Of a DNA stretch of 22,024 nt, positions 1-7,691 are shown piece by piece (positions within the stretch are counted from its first letter, which is position 1; each line of letters starts with the position of its first letter). Source of the stretch: Planctomycetota bacterium (GTDB lineage: Bacteria > Planctomycetota > MHYJ01 > WSZJ01 > JACPWG01); contig JACRIP010000411.1 in assembly GCA_016220045.1 (NCBI GenBank), positions 1 through 22,024 of the forward strand, given 5' to 3'. Below the pieces are notes generated by a model. That model ran no database searches. It was not told the origin of the DNA and saw only the letters and a list, made by a program, of their open reading frames with translations. Made by a program: the position numbers and the translations under genes.

Positions 1-36
1 CCCCCCCCCACACCCTCCCACGCGATTTCCTTGGCA

Positions 37-73
37 ATTCATGCGGTGAATGAATATCATTCACCGCATGAAT
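37..73. promoter_or_regulatory. Perfect palindrome spanning the start of the AAA/DUF4143 gene
   Basis: Two perfect 17-nt arms, ATTCATGCGGTGAATGA at 37-53 and its exact reverse complement at 57-73, are separated by 3 nt. Both candidate ATG starts of the downstream ATPase gene (50 and 68) lie inside the palindrome. Such symmetry suggests a dimeric protein binding site or an mRNA hairpin that hides the start, possibly for autoregulation. The function is inferred; the symmetry is seen directly. Confidence 0.75.
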
Positions 74-1360
74 AGTCTGTCAGAGCTGCGCCCGCGCATC
101 CTGGCGCGACCGCTCCTGACCGCGCTCGATCGCTTCCCGGTGGTCGTGCTCAGCGGCGCCCGCCAGACCGGCAAGACCACCTTGGTCACCATGCCGACGG
201 TGGGCGCCGGCCGCGCGTTCCGCACCCTTGACGACCTGGACGTGCTCGAACGCGCCCAGGCCGCGCCCGACGCGCTGCTCGAAGACGCGCCGCGGCTGAC
301 CCTCGACGAAGTCCAGCGCGCGCCGAGCCTGCTGCTCGCGGTCAAGCGGGCGGTGGACCGCAAGCGCACGCCCGGCCGGTTCCTGCTCACCGGCTCGGCG
401 AATCTGCTGATGATGCGACGGGTCTCCGAGAGCCTCGCCGGCCGCGCCGTCTACCTCGACCTCTGGCCGATGACGGAGGCGGAGAAGGGCGGCCACGCGG
501 ACCCCGGGCCGTGGAGTGACTGGCTCGCCGCCCCCGACGCGCGCGCCGCGCGGGCCCTGGTGCCGCCGACCGACCCCCGGCCCGCCGGCAACGCCGCGTT
601 CGACCGGCTCCTGATCGGCGGCTATCCCGCGTCCGTGCTCGCCCGCGACCCGGGCGAGCGCGCCGCCTGGTTCGACGGCTACGTTCGCACCTACCTCGAA
701 CGCGATCTGCGCGACCTCTCCGCCATCGGCAATCTCACCGACTTCCGGCGCCTGATGCGCCTCGCCGCCCTGCGCGTGGGCCAGGTGCTCAACCAGAGCG
801 ACTTGGGGCGCGACGCCGGCCTGCCGCAGCCCACCGCCCACCGCTACCTGGACCTGCTGGAGACTTCATACCAGATCGTCAGGTTACCACCGTACTCCGT
901 CTCGCGCACCAAGCGCCTGGTCAAGGCGCCGAAGCTCTACTGGACCGACGTCGGGCTCGCCGCCCATCTCGCCGGCATCGCGTCCCGCGAGGCCCTGTCC
1001 GCCGACCGGCTCGCCGGCGCGCTGGTCGAGAACTTGCTGCTCACTCACCTGTTGGTCTGGCGCGCCGGCGCCGCGCCCCGTGCCGAATTGCATTATTGGC
1101 GGACGCAGACGGGTGAGGAGGTGGACTTCGTCCTCGAGGCCGGGAATCGCCTGCTGCCGGTCGAGGTGAAGTCGGCCCGTCGCGTGGCGCCGGCCGACGC
1201 GCGGGGCCTCGAGTCGTTCCTGGCGGAGCACGCCAAGGCGGCGCCGTTCGGCCTGCTGCTCTACGGCGGGGAGGAGACGCTGGCGCTGACCGACCGCGTG
1301 GTGGCGGTGCCGCTCCGCGCGGTCTGGGGTCCGGCGGGCGCTGCGCCGGCGGGGCGTTGA
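50..1360 (+). CDS. AAA ATPase with C-terminal DUF4143 domain
   Basis: This 436-residue protein belongs to the AAA_14/DUF4143 family of ATPases, whose biological role is poorly defined. The Walker A motif GARQTGKT is at residues 36-43, and a Walker B-like LTLDEVQ follows near residue 83. The DUF4143 half carries the family signature YLERDLRDL and ends in a nuclease-like fold with EVDFVLE followed by VEVK, the D...ExK pattern of PD-(D/E)xK enzymes. The start at 50 is uncertain. Neither ATG 50 nor ATG 68 has a clear ribosome binding site, and both sit inside a palindrome. If 68 is used, the protein begins MNSLSELRP and is six residues shorter. It is convergent with the NACHT gene. The family is widespread and often mobile or variably present; no substrate can be named. 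Confidence 0.9.
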   Translation: MNIIHRMNSLSELRPRILARPLLTALDRFPVVVLSGARQTGKTTLVTMPTVGAGRAFRTLDDLDVLERAQAAPDALLEDAPRLTLDEVQRAPSLLLAVKRAVDRKRTPGRFLLTGSANLLMMRRVSESLAGRAVYLDLWPMTEAEKGGHADPGPWSDWLAAPDARAARALVPPTDPRPAGNAAFDRLLIGGYPASVLARDPGERAAWFDGYVRTYLERDLRDLSAIGNLTDFRRLMRLAALRVGQVLNQSDLGRDAGLPQPTAHRYLDLLETSYQIVRLPPYSVSRTKRLVKAPKLYWTDVGLAAHLAGIASREALSADRLAGALVENLLLTHLLVWRAGAAPRAELHYWRTQTGEEVDFVLEAGNRLLPVEVKSARRVAPADARGLESFLAEHAKAAPFGLLLYGGEETLALTDRVVAVPLRAVWGPAGAAPAGR

Positions 1361-1373
1361 TCCGCCACGCGCA

Positions 1374-1408
1374 GGGGGGAGGAGCGAAGCGCTCGCCGCG
1401 CTCCCCCC
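1374..1408. terminator. GC-rich hairpin between convergent genes, possible bidirectional terminator
   Basis: GGGGGGAG (1374-1381) pairs with CTCCCCCC (1401-1408). Inside it GAGCG (1382-1386) pairs with CGCTC (1390-1394) around a 3-nt loop. It lies in the 80-nt gap between the stops of two convergent genes, which fits a terminator. There is no U-tract on either strand, so intrinsic termination is not certain. Confidence 0.45.
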
Positions 1409-1440
1409 GGAAGAGTGCGAGGAGGCAGAAGGGCTGAGGG

Positions 1441-4395
1441 CTACTGGGTGCCCGCCGGCATCACCACGCGAAATCCGAAGTCGGCGTTGCGAGCCAAGTG
1501 GCGATTGCCACCGCGGTAGGCGCAGCGCAGGGCGACTTCATCACTGTTCCACGCACCTCCCCGCAGCAATCGGCCAGGTCCTGGCGGTTCTACGACGACT
1601 TCTGCGTGGTAGGTGCCGTAGGTATCGGCACACCATTCCCACACATTTCCGTGCACATCAAATAGCCCCCATACATTTGGCTGCTTTTCGCCAACTGGAT
1701 GCGTTCGCTCCCCGGAATTCAGGCCATACCAGGCGTGCTCTCCAATGTGCTCGGGGCTATCCCCGAAGCACCATCGGGAGCTGGATCCTGCGCGGCAGGC
1801 GTACTCCCATTGCGCCTCGGTCGGGAGGCTCATTCCCGCCCATGTGCAGTAGGCTAGCGCTGGCGCCCACTCCACTCCGACCACCGGCTGGCGGGGCCCG
1901 TTGAAGCGACTGTTGGTCCAATGCACCGGAGCCTCTACTCCCGGGTTAGCTTGGAGAAACCGGCCGTACTCCTCATTCGTGATGGCGAACTTCCCCATCC
2001 AGAATGCCGACAGGTGGACCCGGTGCATCGGTCGCTCATCCGAATAGCTCATGGCGTCCGATTCCGGGGACCCCATGTCGAATTCGCCGGCCGGGATGTA
2101 CACCAGCGTAACGCCCGACTTCTCGTGCAATCGCGCCGCCCCCGCCACCAACTGAGGCCTCGGGGCGGCCACTCCCGCCCGCAGCAGCACCTCGGCCGCC
2201 GCCGCTGCGACTCTCGCTTCGGGGTGGCTGGCGAGCGCACGCGCCGCCTCCACAAGCGCCGCGTCCTTCTGGCCGGACAGCGCACCGAGGATCAGCGCCA
2301 AGCGCGGTGGCGGCGCCGCCGGATCCTGGAGCGCGCGGAGAAACGGTTCGATCGGCCGGTGCCGCGACTCCAAGAGCGCCAACGAAAAAAGTTCAGCGTG
2401 TTCCTCCGCCCTACCTCCGGCCAAGAGCGCGAAGAAGAACTCGCGAGCGAATTCGGCCGACCCTTGACTGAGCGCGAGGAGTACGACCTCCTTCCACCAG
2501 CTATGGCCGAACTGACCTGCCAACAAGCCCGCAAGCCCGCCATCACAAGCATGTCCGGCCGCGAGATACTCCTGAAAACTGAGGTGCAAAAACGAATAGC
2601 GCCCCGCCTCCAGGTTGACTAGGAGGCCCGCATCGTCGCGCACGCGCTTCAAAAACGCCAAGCCGTCCGTACCAAGACCCACCTCCGGCGAGAGTGTAGT
2701 CAGCGTCTGTACCGCCACCGGGGCGAGCTCGCTCGCGGCAGCATCGGTCCGGTTGTCCTCCTCGTGCAGCCACCATGCGATCGGCTTCAAGACATCGCAG
2801 GCCGCCCACACATCCATTGACGACAACCCGGCAGCGCGCCTCATCTCCCTTCGCCAGTGTTGCAACAGCACCTCAACGCACTTCTGGTACAGGTCCGCGC
2901 GCCGCCGCGGCAGGTCTTGACCTTCGCGGAAGACCACACAGAGGATCGACAGGAGTAGTGGATTGGCAGCCATCGACATCAGCCGCTGACTGCGGAAGTC
3001 CGGGCCGCGAAGTACGCCGAGCAGGCCAACTCGACGCGCCTCCGCCGTGTTCAACGCTTCCAGGTTCGCACTGGCGACCCGCGTTTCGACCGTCCTGAAC
3101 CAGCGCCCGACAAACTCGGCCTGCTGCAACGCGGTCAGTGGCTGGACGTGCACCTCGAGAAAGCCATCAGTCAGCGCTACGTCCACCTCGTAACCTGCGT
3201 AGCGCGAGGTCACGAGAAACCGATCTTCGGGACGATCCCTAAGCGCATCCTCGATCCAGCCGCTGACCTGCCGGCGGCCCGGAAGATCGGCGACTTCGTC
3301 CAGCCCGTCGAGAATCCACAGCCGACCTGCGCCCGCCCTGAGTTCGGCCCTCCTTGGACGTTGCCAGAGCCGCGCACCCATGCCGGAGTCGTCGAGGTAC
3401 CGGTCCCGCAGCTCACGCTCCAGAAACTCCCTCAGGCCACCATCCTTGGCTTGCCTCGAACGCAGCCGCAGGACGATCGGAACCAGATCAGGAGGCAATC
3501 CGAGCGAGGCCGGCCCCTGCAACGGGTTCGCAGACTGCCACGCTACGCGCAGCGCCGCCGTAGACTTGCCGGCGCCGGGATCCCCGAGCATCGCCACCCC
3601 CCTGAGACCCCGCTTCTCTGCGTGGCGAAAGGCGTCCTCCACCGAGATGCGTCGCGCGCCGAGTTCCCCCACCCCGCGGTGCTTCGAGGAGACCCCTTCC
3701 TGTCGAACCGACACCGCGAGCGGCACGTAGACCTGGTCAATCGGCAACTTAATCGAAAACTGCCCTCCAAATCCTAAGAGACGCACGTCACGGTAGAGTT
3801 CCTCGACCCACCGACGGTAGCGCACTAGAGGCTCCAGGTCCAGTACGGCGGGCACACCCGCGATGCCCTCCGCCTCGCGCGCGTCCAGCCGCTCCCCCGC
3901 CGTGCGCAGCGCATCGAGCGCCGGCGCCGCCACCGAGACTGGGTCTTCGGTGAAAGTCCCGCGCAGCGTCTGGTTGAGTTGGGCCTTGAACCGGTTGAGC
4001 GGCGCCAGGATTTCCGTTTCTTCCATGACTTCCATCTTGTCGGTGGGCCAGCTCACCCCCTTGAGCTGCACGACGAAGGGCAACACCTCCAACGAGGCGG
4101 TGATCGCCTCCGCCACTTCGAGCCAGGTGATGCTCCGTTCGCCGTCCCCGCCCTCTGCCGGGGTCGGAATCCACCCGTAGCGGTGCGCCACCAGGACCAC
4201 GAGAATCGCGCACGACCGCACGCGCTCGCGGCATTCCGCGACCGAGGGCCGCCCGGTGGCCGGCCACGTGCGGTGATCCACCGCGACCCAGCCCAGCCGC
4301 TCGATCTGCCGTTTCACGCTCTCCGCGTGTTCGACCAGGTCCTCGGCGGTGTACGAGATGAAGACGCGGCGCGCTTTCGCCGTTTCGTTCGCCAT
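1441..4395 (-). CDS. DUF4062-NACHT NTPase-FGE-sulfatase fold protein (NLR-like)
   Basis: This 984-residue multidomain protein has the architecture of a STAND signalling NTPase. Residues about 8-118 resemble DUF4062, a Rossmann-like N-terminal effector or adaptor: RVFISYTAEDL, then AHRYGWIP and SITWLEVAEA. A NACHT module follows, with Walker A GDPGAGKST near 270, Walker B LWILDGLDEV near 358, FLVTSRYAGY after it, and the NACHT-typical FLHLSFQEYLAA near 600. A short Ala-rich helical repeat region (about 690-750) leads to a C-terminal FGE-sulfatase/C-type lectin fold (about 760-982) with PAGEFDMGS, LPTEAQWEYACRAG, DVHGNVWEWCAD, LLRGGAW and FGFRVV. The positions of the two catalytic cysteines of true formylglycine-generating enzymes appear to be Ser and Leu, so oxidase activity is unlikely and a ligand-sensing role is more plausible. 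A GGAG site lies 6-9 nt before the ATG. Known NACHT proteins of this type include antiphage sensors; defence here is inferred. Confidence 0.9.
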   Translation of the reverse strand: MANETAKARRVFISYTAEDLVEHAESVKRQIERLGWVAVDHRTWPATGRPSVAECRERVRSCAILVVLVAHRYGWIPTPAEGGDGERSITWLEVAEAITASLEVLPFVVQLKGVSWPTDKMEVMEETEILAPLNRFKAQLNQTLRGTFTEDPVSVAAPALDALRTAGERLDAREAEGIAGVPAVLDLEPLVRYRRWVEELYRDVRLLGFGGQFSIKLPIDQVYVPLAVSVRQEGVSSKHRGVGELGARRISVEDAFRHAEKRGLRGVAMLGDPGAGKSTAALRVAWQSANPLQGPASLGLPPDLVPIVLRLRSRQAKDGGLREFLERELRDRYLDDSGMGARLWQRPRRAELRAGAGRLWILDGLDEVADLPGRRQVSGWIEDALRDRPEDRFLVTSRYAGYEVDVALTDGFLEVHVQPLTALQQAEFVGRWFRTVETRVASANLEALNTAEARRVGLLGVLRGPDFRSQRLMSMAANPLLLSILCVVFREGQDLPRRRADLYQKCVEVLLQHWRREMRRAAGLSSMDVWAACDVLKPIAWWLHEEDNRTDAAASELAPVAVQTLTTLSPEVGLGTDGLAFLKRVRDDAGLLVNLEAGRYSFLHLSFQEYLAAGHACDGGLAGLLAGQFGHSWWKEVVLLALSQGSAEFAREFFFALLAGGRAEEHAELFSLALLESRHRPIEPFLRALQDPAAPPPRLALILGALSGQKDAALVEAARALASHPEARVAAAAAEVLLRAGVAAPRPQLVAGAARLHEKSGVTLVYIPAGEFDMGSPESDAMSYSDERPMHRVHLSAFWMGKFAITNEEYGRFLQANPGVEAPVHWTNSRFNGPRQPVVGVEWAPALAYCTWAGMSLPTEAQWEYACRAGSSSRWCFGDSPEHIGEHAWYGLNSGERTHPVGEKQPNVWGLFDVHGNVWEWCADTYGTYHAEVVVEPPGPGRLLRGGAWNSDEVALRCAYRGGNRHLARNADFGFRVVMPAGTQ

Positions 4396-4566
4396 GGCTC
4401 GCTCCGGGGCTCCCGAGACGATCTACACGCGCCGATCCAGGGGATGCTGTAGCGGATGGTACGCTCCCGCCGGCCCGGCGCGCCAGAAAAACCGGACCGG
4501 GTGGCGGGCTCGTGCCTGCTCCACCGGGAAGAGGCCGGTCCGGGCCCGGAGGCGGCGGGCCACACC

Positions 4567-4590
4567 GGGGCGGACACAGGGGTCCGCCCC
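4567..4590. repeat. Short GC hairpin repeat, copy 1
   Basis: GGGGCGGAC (4567-4575) pairs perfectly with GTCCGCCCC (4582-4590) around a 6-nt loop. The 3' arm continues as TACGGCCGA. A related sequence recurs about 105 nt downstream in the same orientation, which marks it as a dispersed intergenic repeat and not a one-off terminator. Confidence 0.6.
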
Positions 4591-4673
4591 TACGGCCGAC
4601 GATCCGGACTCACCTGAGGCTCCGGTGCGGCGCCGCCGCGCCCGAAGGTCTTGGCATTCGGGGATTCCTTGTG

Positions 4674-4695
4674 GGGGCGCCCCTGGGCCCGCCCC
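4674..4695. repeat. Short GC hairpin repeat, copy 2
   Basis: GGGGCG (4674-4679) can pair with CGCCCC (4690-4695). The 3' side, CCGCCCCTACGACCGA, is a near copy of the 3' side of the hairpin at 4567-4590. The two share orientation and spacing of arms, but this stem is shorter. Confidence 0.45.
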
Positions 4696-4794
4696 TACGA
4701 CCGAGACGCCGGCCGGATCCTACGCGCATTGTCGCAGCCGGCGTCCGCACCCACGCGACTAAGCCCAAAACTAACGCGTGACCAGTGGCCGTTC

Positions 4795-4818
4795 GGCGCA
4801 GGCGAGGACGCCTGCGCC
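4795..4818. repeat. GGCGCAGGC-type hairpin repeat
   Basis: A perfect 10-bp stem, GGCGCAGGCG (4795-4804) and CGCCTGCGCC (4809-4818), encloses the 4-nt loop AGGA. The same core, GGCGCAGGC...GCCTGCGCC followed or preceded by CACAA/TTGTG, occurs twice more in this window (9824-9847 and 9899-9922), so this is a repeat family of the genome. It may also serve as a 3' hairpin for the minus-strand secretin/TPR transcript. Confidence 0.65.
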
Positions 4819-4962
4819 ACAAACGATCGCTCGGTGCCCGGTCATTGTGGTGTAGGCGTCCGCGCGAGACGGATCGCCGGCCAAGCAGGTGCCCGTCGCG
4901 CTTGTTTCGGAACTTGTCTTGGTCGGCCGCGTGAGATCCCCGCGCCGCACGTCCGCCGCCGG

Positions 4963-5062
4963 CCCCCCCCCCACCTCTGTGCTCTCCCCCCCATCAACCT
5001 CCCACCCTCCCACACCACCAAACCTCCCAACGCCCAAACATCCAAATCTCGCTCGCCCCCCC
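4963..5062 (-). other. G-rich strand tract downstream of the secretin/TPR unit
   Basis: The + strand has C-runs of 10 (4963-4972), 7 (4986-4992), several of 3 (5001-5011) and 7 (5056-5062). On the minus strand, which would be the 3' untranslated RNA of the secretin/TPR unit, these are G-runs able in principle to form a G-quadruplex. It begins 5 nt after the TPR stop codon. A role in ending or stabilising the transcript is a guess. Confidence 0.4.
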
Positions 5063-5067
5063 AAACC

Positions 5068-5700
5068 TCATCGCGCCGGCTCCGCCTTACCCAGCCGCAA
5101 CCGGTGCCGGCCGACCCAGGCCTGCCACTCGGGACGCGCATCCCGCAGCGCGATCTCGTCCAGCAGCACCCGCGTCTCCTCCGGCTTGATCTCCATCCCC
5201 ACATACAGCCGCGCCAGGTTCTCCATCGTCTCCACCTGCGTGCCGTCCACCGCCAGCGACCGCTCGTAGTAGCTCACCGCATCGTCGCCGCGCCCGATCC
5301 CCTCGTAAAGCACCCCGAGGTTGTGCAGCGGATCGCCGCTCTCCGTATTCAGCTTGGACGCGATCTGGAACTCCCACGCCGCATGGTAGAAGTCGCGCTC
5401 CCGCAGAAACAGGACGCCTAGGTTGTTGTGCGTAGCCGCGTCCTTCGCGCCCTCCCGCACGAGCGCCTGCAACCGCTCCTTCGCCTCCGCGTTCCGACCG
5501 CTCGCGAGCAGGTCCACCACCTCCGCGCCCGGGTCCGGTACGCTCGGCGCCACCGGCGCCGCCGGGCCCGCCGGCGCCCCGGCGCCCCCCGCCCGCTCTC
5601 TGCGCTCGACCCGCTCCGGGCGCTCGCTGCCGCGACGGGTCGAACACCCCGCCAGCAGGAGGCAAAAGCACAGCGCGCCGACCAGACTCCGACCCATCAT
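5068..5700 (-). CDS. TPR-repeat lipoprotein, candidate secretin pilotin
   Basis: This 210-residue protein begins with a lipoprotein signal peptide. The lipobox LLAGC places the lipidated Cys at residue 19, and the next residues are Ser-Thr, which favours outer-membrane sorting in bacteria that follow the +2 rule. A Pro/Ala/Gly-rich linker (about 30-60) is followed by about three tetratricopeptide units, for example NNLGVLFLRERDFYHAAWEF and NLGVLYEGIGRGDDAVSYYE. The start is ATG 5700, chosen because GAGGTG lies just upstream; the codon after it is also ATG. The gene begins 3 nt after the secretin stop codon, so the two are cotranscribed and probably coupled. PilF/PilW-type pilotins are TPR lipoproteins that bring secretins to the outer membrane. 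That role is inferred from context and architecture; a general TPR scaffold is the alternative. Confidence 0.85.
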   Translation of the reverse strand: MMGRSLVGALCFCLLLAGCSTRRGSERPERVERRERAGGAGAPAGPAAPVAPSVPDPGAEVVDLLASGRNAEAKERLQALVREGAKDAATHNNLGVLFLRERDFYHAAWEFQIASKLNTESGDPLHNLGVLYEGIGRGDDAVSYYERSLAVDGTQVETMENLARLYVGMEIKPEETRVLLDEIALRDARPEWQAWVGRHRLRLGKAEPAR

Positions 5701-5703
5701 GGC

Positions 5704-7272
5704 TCACCTCATCGTCCGCGCGGGATTGCTCGGCGGCGCGTCGCTCGGAAGGGCGGCGGCCTTCAGGTCCGGACCCGATACGCTCTTCAAATCCAGGAAC
5801 CCCTCGTCGCGAATGATCAGTGGCCGGATGAACACGAACAGGCGCGAGGCGCTGCGCGTGCGCGACGTCGACCGGAACAGCGGACCCAGGAGCGGCAGGT
5901 CGCCGAGCAGCGGGATCTTGCTCGCTTCGTCGATCTCGCCGTCGAACTTCAGGCCGCCGACCACCACCGTATGGCCGTCGGGGAGCACCGCGAAGCTGGT
6001 GACGGTGTCGGTCTTGCGCGGCGGAGGCGCGCTGGCGCTCGGCGCGGAGCCCGTGAAGGCGCTCAGCGTAACACTGTAGTCCAGGTAGATGCTGTTCCCT
6101 TCGGTCACGCGGGGGCGAACCTTGATCTGGGGCCCCGCCGACGCGAAGCCCGCGAACGAGGTCGTGGAGACCGTAGTCGAAGCGTTGATCGAGACGAAGG
6201 GCTCCTCGCGCACGCTCTGGAGCATGCCTTCCGTGTTGTCCCGCACCAGAATGCGGGGCGCGGCCAGCACCCGCGCCTTCGTGGTGGTCTGGAGCGCCCG
6301 GATCACGAAGGAGTAGTCCTTCGGGTGCAGGACCACGGCGCTGAACCCCTGTCCCACCTGCGGCGAAACCCCGAGCCCACCCGGGAGCGTCGAAATCCCG
6401 AAGAGCTGCGAGAGGAAGCGGTCGGTCTGCCCGTCCTTGGTGGCGTTGTGGAAGACGTCGATCGCGAAGTCGAACTGGTCGGTGTCATCGACCGAGACCA
6501 CCACCATCTCCACCAGCACCTGCTTGCGCTTCCGATCCAGCCGCTCGAGGAGTTCCAGGACTTCGGCCAGCTTGCGCGGGGAGGCCGTCGATACCAGGAT
6601 GGAATTGGTCGTCGCGTCCAGGGAGAGCTGGGCCGTGGCCTGCGGGGGCGGAGGCGCCGCCACCGGCGCCCCGCCGAGCAGCGGTGCGACCACGGCCGCC
6701 AGGCCGCCGCCCCCTTGCGCCCCTCCACCGCCGGCGGCGGCCGCTCCGGTCGTGCCCGATGGCGCACCCGGCCCGCCTTCTCCGGCCGGCGCCGGCGCCG
6801 ACGCCTCGCCCGCAAGCACCGCCTTGATCGCCTTCAGCAGCTCCGACGCATCCGAATGGACCGGCTTGAAGATGCGCACCTCGCGCCGTGCCTGTTCGAG
6901 CGGGACGATGTGCAGCCACTCGGCGTTTTCCTTCGCTTCCAGCGCGAACCCCTGGTTTTCCAGCACTTCGTCGATCAAGGCGCGGACCGCCACACGCGGC
7001 ATCTTCTCCGGCGCCTCAATCGAGACCTTTCGCCCCTCCAGCAGCCGCGGATCGAAGATGATCTTCAGATCGAGCAGCTTGGCCAGCAACTGCACCACCC
7101 CCTTGAGGTCGACCTGGTCGCGGAGCTGCAAGGAAATCTCCGGCGCCGCTTGAACACCGCCGGCGGGCCCCTCGCCCGCCACCGGCGGCTCCTGGGCGTG
7201 GACTCCGCAGGCGCACAGGAGCACGAACAGCGCCACCGGAAAAATCCGTGTGCCACGGGCCACATGCACCAC
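5704..7272 (-). CDS. gspD: Secretin (GspD/PilQ family outer-membrane channel)
   Basis: This 522-residue protein forms the outer-membrane gate of the secretion/pilus machine. A Sec signal peptide ends at about residue 26 (CGVHA|Q). Residues 45-125 look like an N0/STN domain, and 131-245 like one N1 domain interrupted by a Gly/Ala/Pro-rich insert (about 154-210). The secretin core spans about 251-490, with QVLVEMVVVSVDDTDQFDF, the VVVGGL strand (437-441) and IPLLGDLPLLGPLFR (453-467), the family hallmark. It is shorter than typical proteobacterial GspD (about 650-700 residues), with only one N1-type repeat and no AMIN domain seen. The start is a GTG at 7272, preceded by GGAGGTGA with 6-nt spacing; a GTG also follows immediately. 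It is divergent from the pilin operon and followed 3 nt later by the TPR lipoprotein. Confidence 0.95.
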   Translation of the reverse strand: MVHVARGTRIFPVALFVLLCACGVHAQEPPVAGEGPAGGVQAAPEISLQLRDQVDLKGVVQLLAKLLDLKIIFDPRLLEGRKVSIEAPEKMPRVAVRALIDEVLENQGFALEAKENAEWLHIVPLEQARREVRIFKPVHSDASELLKAIKAVLAGEASAPAPAGEGGPGAPSGTTGAAAAGGGGAQGGGGLAAVVAPLLGGAPVAAPPPPQATAQLSLDATTNSILVSTASPRKLAEVLELLERLDRKRKQVLVEMVVVSVDDTDQFDFAIDVFHNATKDGQTDRFLSQLFGISTLPGGLGVSPQVGQGFSAVVLHPKDYSFVIRALQTTTKARVLAAPRILVRDNTEGMLQSVREEPFVSINASTTVSTTSFAGFASAGPQIKVRPRVTEGNSIYLDYSVTLSAFTGSAPSASAPPPRKTDTVTSFAVLPDGHTVVVGGLKFDGEIDEASKIPLLGDLPLLGPLFRSTSRTRSASRLFVFIRPLIIRDEGFLDLKSVSGPDLKAAALPSDAPPSNPARTMR

Positions 7273-7305
7273 TCGAGCTCACCTCCAAGGCCGGAACCGA
7301 CACTC

Positions 7306-7455
7306 CCCCGAAAGATTATCGGCAGCTCGCCGCCCCGACTTGAGCCTCCCCGGGCCGCGCGCTGGCCGGGTGGTGCAAAATGAACCAGCGCTTTGAACCA
7401 CCGACCAGCCGCCGGCACGGGGGTCCGCCCGTGAATCTCTCGATAATCTTCGGGG
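7306..7455. repeat. Spaced inverted repeat in the divergent promoter region
   Basis: CCCCGAAAGATTATCG (7306-7321) is the reverse complement of CGATAATCTTCGGGG (7441-7455), apart from a one-base bulge. These AT-containing arms stand out in a GC-rich background. The right arm lies about 150 nt before the candidate sigma-54 promoter, a distance usual for enhancer sites bound by NtrC-class activators. Confidence 0.5.
7369..7402. repeat. Imperfect hairpin, possible operator
   Basis: GGTGGTGCAAA (7369-7379) pairs with TTTGAACCACC (7392-7402) at 10 of 11 positions around a 12-nt loop. It lies between the two arms of the larger inverted repeat. It is a candidate protein site for either divergent unit; nothing else supports it. 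Confidence 0.35.
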
Positions 7456-7588
7456 ACGACCGCGGCCGGGATGGGCCAAGCGACTCTCCGGGAATCCCCG
7501 GCGTGCCGCGCCGTTGGGGGCCGGACGGCGCGTCGCTCCCCCCGGGTGCGCTCGCATCGGCCGCCGCGATCCGCGGTGGCGCCACGCT

Positions 7589-7604
7589 CGGCCTGCGTCT
7601 TGCA
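7589..7604 (+). promoter_or_regulatory. Candidate sigma-54 (-24/-12) promoter of the pilin operon
   Basis: CGGCCTGCGTCTTGCA matches the sigma-54 consensus TGGCACGNNNNTTGCW at GGC, G and TTGCA, with the invariant GG and GC exactly 10 nt apart. Transcription would start near 7615, about 250 nt before the first pilin gene. A GAFTGA-containing sigma-54 activator is encoded at the other end of the cluster, and pilin genes under PilR and sigma-54 are well established in other bacteria. The match is imperfect at three consensus positions. Confidence 0.5.
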
Positions 7605-7691
7605 AAGCGAACCATCGCGGCTCGGCATCGTCCGGGTCGCCTCCCACGCGCCCCGGCACCGACCTACGGCGAACCCTGCAAGGAGCAGAAC

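Larger units (their letters stand above)
4396..5067. other. Gene-free interval with short repeats
   Basis: These 672 nt separate the starts of the NACHT gene from the 3' end of the secretin/TPR unit. I see no convincing coding region: the open frames here are all low-complexity, GC-driven and without a good ribosome binding site. The interval holds three GC hairpin repeats (4567-4590, 4674-4695, 4795-4818) and a long C-rich tract (4963-5062), listed separately. The NACHT promoter should lie just above 4396 on the minus strand, but I cannot identify it. Confidence 0.7.

Noticed and set aside
1441..4395. Active formylglycine-generating enzyme
   Set aside because: The C-terminal fold matches the family, but the aligned positions of the two catalytic cysteines read Ser and Leu, and no sulfatase gene is nearby.
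4512..4781. Open frames on + in the gap before the secretin unit
   Set aside because: They run through hairpin repeats, are Pro/Arg/Gly-rich and have no ribosome binding site worth noting.
5428..7383. Long open frame (651 codons) on + opposite the secretin
   Set aside because: The minus strand has clear secretin and lipoprotein motifs with good ribosome binding sites; the + frame is Arg/His-rich, without domains, as expected of an antisense frame in GC-rich DNA.
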